Translations under genes and position numbers: made by a program
Assembly: GCA_949316235.1 (NCBI GenBank)
Contig: OX438744.1
Coordinates: 24,601,578-24,665,577 of the forward strand
Direction of reading: 5' to 3'
DNA from: Oegoconia quadripuncta
Taxonomy: Eukaryota > Arthropoda > Insecta > Lepidoptera > Autostichidae
Length of the DNA stretch: 64,000 nucleotides
Part shown: piece by piece, positions 61,401 to 64,000 of the stretch
Numbering within the stretch: the first letter of the stretch is position 1
Layout of the letters: each line of letters begins with the position of its first letter
The notes under the pieces: generated by a model
Told to the model about the DNA's origin: nothing
Database searches by the model: none
Seen by the model: the letters and a program-made list of their open reading frames with translations, nothing else

Positions 61401-62380
61401 TCTGTTTAATGGTTGTTTTAAAGTTATTTAAAGGCAAATTTTGAATGTCTACCGGAACCTTATTATAAAAGCGTATACATTGTCCCTTGAATGACTTAGT
61501 GACTTTGTGTAAGCGACTGCTAAGGGCATCAAGTTTATTTTTATATCTTGTATTTACATTGTGTATTTCACAATTTTTCCTAAACAAATGCAGATGCTTT
61601 CTTACATACATTAAGTTTTCGTAAATATATTGTTGTATATGTGTCGAAGTGGCGAATAAACAGTTTCTTTCTTTCTATATACATAAATACACACATGCAC
61701 ACACACATAAACACATATCTGACCAAGTAACCTCTCATATTATATTTACAACTCACATAAGCACTAACCAAACTAATCCAGGTATTTCAATTATGCATAA
61801 AGTAAAAATCTTATCTAAAATTTACAAGAATGGAGAGCAGAGTATCCTACCTAACACAAGTTTTAAGAAGCTTAACAGGATACTCTCATAAATGTGTTCA
61901 AGATTGTTATGCTTGAATGAAAATAAATATTTTGAATTTTGAATTTTTCAATTTAAATATTATTACATAGTTTTGATATCAGTCTAATGATTACACCCTG
62001 CATAGGACAGTAATGTGAGGCTTGAGGTACCACTTCCCCAATCACGGTATTCATAATGTTGTGAATGGTGTAACTGAATCTATAACTTCGAAACCACGTA
62101 TACTTACAGCCATATTATATTCTTCTGTTACAAATACACTAAATTTGAACTTGCCTCCCAGCCAGTAACCTTCGTCAGGAGTAACGGCCAGAATGAACTC
62201 GTTCAGCATATTAGGGTCCTCGAAACTAACACTACACGTTGTCGGCAGGTTCTCATTCATCTCCTGAACCTCCTTCACCAGTAATTTGTCCCTCACAGAT
62301 ATTCTTCTATGAGGTTCACTAGTTATTCCATTAGTCGGCTCCGTATGTTCTTTTTTCAACTTTCTATTAAGCGTAATCAT
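58313..62380 (-). CDS. UBE2F: NEDD8-conjugating enzyme UBE2F, three coding exons, 184 aa
   Basis: An E2 enzyme that accepts NEDD8 from the NAE1-UBA3 E1 and transfers it to cullins, mainly CUL5 with RBX2. The joined product has a basic N-terminal extension, the UBC fold, and the catalytic region [17 protein letters not shown], with Cys in GDICLSLLR, followed by [20 protein letters not shown] and [20 protein letters not shown]. The insert [12 protein letters not shown] is typical of UBE2F and separates it from UBE2M. Length matches the ~185 aa of the animal protein. Exons: 62380-62108, 60372-60211, 58432-58313, all joined in phase 0. The introns hold SINE and LINE fragments. Confidence 0.96.
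58605..58725 (-). mobile_element. SINE family A, 3' fragment
   Basis: The reverse complement matches the SINE A tail: tgacaacc, gggactgactatcttatctc, acacctgatgttaagtgaag. Confidence 0.72.
58790..58875 (-). mobile_element. SINE family B, tail fragment
   Basis: The reverse complement holds gcatctggtatccataatac, then aagcctaattgctgag and aaatagcgctgtgtgcatgt. Confidence 0.65.
59935..60090 (+). mobile_element. LINE 3' terminal fragment
   Basis: Reverse-orientation match to 35560-35690: gagtttcttgcttgttcttc, gaacaagcaatagctta, gactattttaagtgtaccca, aaagcatttttgatttgatt. Confidence 0.7.
60211..60372 (-). CDS. UBE2F: UBE2F exon 2 with the catalytic cysteine
   Basis: 54 codons: [54 protein letters not shown]. 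Acceptor ttttccag, donor gtaaga, both on the - strand, phase 0. Confidence 0.96.
60478..60665 (-). mobile_element. C-terminal fragment of an RTE-like LINE
   Basis: On the - strand: [20 protein letters not shown] and [16 protein letters not shown], the conserved tail of lepidopteran endonuclease-reverse transcriptases. Confidence 0.75.
60776..60825 (+). mobile_element. SINE family A, terminal scrap
   Basis: ggtgtgattgagatcaagtg, ctaacccattgtgtataaaa matches the last ~50 bp of SINE A. Confidence 0.55.
61098..61640 (-). mobile_element. 3' end of a CR1/Jockey-like LINE
   Basis: The - strand frame 61611-61336 encodes [39 protein letters not shown] and [14 protein letters not shown], the end of the reverse transcriptase. 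The 3' UTR runs to the aaaattcaaaattcaaa tail at 61098. Same family as 35555-37140. Confidence 0.83.
61675..61945 (+). mobile_element. 3' end of the LINE family found in the tandem units
   Basis: It matches 48090-48385 in order: gaccaagtaacctctcatat, ggagagcagagtatccta, aagcttaacaggatactctc, gcttgaatgaaaataaatat. It is a solo 5'-truncated insertion in UBE2F intron 1, downstream of another LINE 3' end. Confidence 0.85.
62108..62380 (-). CDS. UBE2F: UBE2F exon 1 with start codon
   Basis: 91 codons from [20 protein letters not shown] through [20 protein letters not shown] and [20 protein letters not shown] to Ala. The donor gtaagt on the - strand follows at 62107. The N-terminal Met-Ile/Leu-Thr-Leu start resembles the family's N-terminal helix that docks on the NEDD8 E1. 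Confidence 0.95.
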
Positions 62381-63384
62381 TATATTAACTAAACTACTTT
62401 ACGGTTACAAATACAATAACATATCAACGTTGGAAATATTGGAAGTTTTTAAGATTTCTTTCTGAGAAAAAACCAAAAAATTCGCAAATGGGTTGCTCGC
62501 TCGTTATGTCAAAATAACAAGAACTACAGATAAAAATATAGTTTCACTTCTTTCTTCGTCAATCCTGTTCAATCCACAGAGTACGTACTTTTAGTATTAT
62601 AATGTCATGTTGCATGTGAAGTTGCATTTTTCTTTATAATTCTTATATTTTGTGCATTCTAACTTTTGAAGCATAATAATGGCAGAATATTGTACAGCAA
62701 ATGTTAGTGATAGTGTACAAGTGAAGGGAAGTGTAAATTAAAGTGCGTAATGGAGCTTACGGGTTCCAACAAGAAGCCGCCAAAATCTTTTGTAAAGCAT
62801 TCTGCCACTTTACTAAGACTGACTACTACTAAGAATGACTTGACCGTGACTAGACTCTGTATATGCCAAGTATACGACGAATTACTTGTTTTGACTGAAA
62901 CTGACTTACAAACTGAAGAAATAAGAGAAATAAGACATGGCTGTTATGGGCTAGATCCCTTTGCCTTCTCCTAAAGGAGAGAATGAAACCAAAAATTACT
63001 TGTTTTGACTGAGACTGACTTACAAACTGAAGAAATAAGAGAAATAAGACATGGCTGTTATGGGCTAGATCCCTTTGCCTTCTCCTAAAGGAGAGATGAA
63101 AGCAAAAAAAAAAAACCAAAAAAAAAAAAATGAATCAGCTGGCTTGCTTGACCCATGGTCTGTCATTGTTTGTTTGTCATCCGTCGTCCCAATTCCTAAA
63201 CAGTAAATGCAATTTTGTAATATTTTTTATTGATATCCAATTGATAGACAGACTCGTCTATATTCAGTGCATTATTATGGCAGAGATAACATGGCCGTGG
63301 CAGTATAACTTTCCTCCTTTTTTTACGTAAGTAAATCTCATTTTTTTCCTTGTTGAAACTGTAGATATTTCTATTCTATTGAAA
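62381..63384. promoter_or_regulatory. Shared 5' region between UBE2F and IPPK
   Basis: About 1 kb separates the two divergent start codons. It should hold both 5' UTRs and promoters. I see no TATA box at a convincing place. A tandem 114-bp duplication lies at 62881-63108. Short open frames at 62750 and 63277 have no recognised product. Confidence 0.5.
62881..63108. repeat. Direct tandem duplication of 114 bp
   Basis: Two copies begin attacttgttttgactga and share gaagaaataagagaaataag, tgttatgggctagatccctt and gccttctcctaaaggagag. They differ at a few bases. Confidence 0.95.
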
Positions 63385-64000
63385 ATGGTTTTACTTGGTA
63401 AACCTTGGAAGTACATCAACGAGGGAAACGTCCACATCGTGCTACAGATTTTGGAGACCGAGAATGTGGTCCGTCTAATCAAAGAAGATGAGAAATCAAC
63501 AGATTTGGAAACTGTACAGAACTTTGTGAATTTCGTCAATTTAATTATTGGACCTTTAATAACTCAACGCGATTGTAATTTACAAGAGATAATAGAGTTA
63601 TCGTCATCTGAATTGATGGATTTGAACACGAATTTGTCACAATTTCGCCCAGAAAAGAGACAATTTAAATTCATTCTATGCCATTATGCTATAAAAGCTC
63701 CTAACCTGACTATTCTTAGTCCAAAATGTAACACTAACTATTGTGTAGAGATAAAACCTAAAGAGGGTTACATGACATCAAGTTTTGGCAAGTATTCTAA
63801 ATGTTATTATTGTTTAAAACAATTCTTGAAGTTGCAAGATCGTAACATTGAAAAAGTCACTTCATATTGCCCTTTAGATTTATTTTCTGGTAATAAAGAA
63901 AGGATGAAACATGCTTTAGTTAGCCTGGTGGATAATCCACAGAATAATTTTAAATTGTTCAAGGACAGTTGTCTGGTTTATCATGAAAAATCAAGTTTGA
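63385..64000 (+). CDS. IPPK: Inositol-pentakisphosphate 2-kinase, N-terminal part, runs off the window
   Basis: IPPK phosphorylates the 2-position of inositol pentakisphosphate to make InsP6 (phytate), using ATP. The open frame from ATG 63385 gives about 205 residues without a stop. Family blocks: WKYINEGNVHIVLQI (the N-terminal GEGN-type nucleotide loop), NYCVEIKPKEGYM (E-I-K-P-K motif), KCYYCLKQFLKLQ (Cys-rich motif) and SYCPLDLFSGNKERMKHALV. Order and spacing follow animal IPPK, which is ~490 aa, so more than half lies beyond 64000. Start chosen because it precedes the GEGN-like loop by 13 residues. No upstream coding exon is needed. Confidence 0.93.
   Translation, partial: MVLLGKPWKYINEGNVHIVLQILETENVVRLIKEDEKSTDLETVQNFVNFVNLIIGPLITQRDCNLQEIIELSSSELMDLNTNLSQFRPEKRQFKFILCHYAIKAPNLTILSPKCNTNYCVEIKPKEGYMTSSFGKYSKCYYCLKQFLKLQDRNIEKVTSYCPLDLFSGNKERMKHALVSLVDNPQNNFKLFKDSCLVYHEKSSL

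Noticed and set aside
62750..62974. 74-codon frame between UBE2F and IPPK
   Set aside because: No recognisable domain, it ends within the 114-bp duplication, and its codon use looks random. Probably 5' UTR or spacer.
63277..63330. A short upstream exon for IPPK starting at 63277 (MAEITWPWQYN)
   Set aside because: A gtaagt follows, but the downstream frame has its own ATG just before the conserved loop, and no acceptor is evident between them. Could be an upstream ORF.

Overview
The window is animal nuclear DNA, almost certainly from a moth or butterfly (Lepidoptera). It is AT-rich, its genes are split into small GC-rich exons with GT-AG introns, and nearly everything between exons is transposon-derived: two tRNA-derived SINE families, several non-LTR retrotransposons, mariner and other Tc1/mariner-like elements, and many palindromic MITEs. 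Lepidoptera is inferred from this repeat repertoire and the intron-rich muscle gene. The species cannot be named from sequence alone.

Region 1 (1404-38522, + strand) is the 3' part of the giant muscle M-line gene Unc-89/obscurin. I resolved 22 exons whose splice phases join into one uninterrupted frame of about 1,868 residues ending in TAA at 38520-38522. The order is: end of one Ig, four Ig, Fn3, two Ig, kinase 1, long linker, Ig, Fn3, kinase 2, short tail. This is the C-terminal architecture known for insect Unc-89. The first exons lie upstream of the window. The introns hold a mariner with an intact transposase, a nearly full-length Jockey-type LINE with an 11-bp target-site duplication and a second transposon nested in it, RTE-like and CR1/Jockey-like LINE remnants, SINEs and MITEs.

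Region 2 (38523-58312) has no host gene that I can recognise. It holds a second, inverted, frameshifted mariner just after the Unc-89 stop codon, a family of palindromic MITEs, and a head-to-tail duplication of a ~5.4-kb unit (43547-49086 and 49108-54492). Each unit contains minisatellites, a 15-bp-stem hairpin and a decayed LINE reverse transcriptase. After the duplication lies a set of nested MITEs and SINEs.

Region 3 (58313-64000) has two housekeeping genes arranged head to head. UBE2F, the NEDD8-conjugating E2 enzyme, is complete on the - strand in three coding exons (184 aa). IPPK, inositol-pentakisphosphate 2-kinase, is on the + strand and runs off the window end. About 1 kb of shared 5' DNA, including a 114-bp tandem duplication, separates their start codons.

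The three host genes have unrelated roles: sarcomere structure, neddylation and inositol phosphate synthesis. The most unusual structures are the tandem 5.4-kb compound repeat, the Jockey element with abutting ORF1 stop and ORF2 start codons, transposons lying within tens of bases of Unc-89 splice sites, and the inverted mariner pair that brackets the Unc-89 kinase exons.
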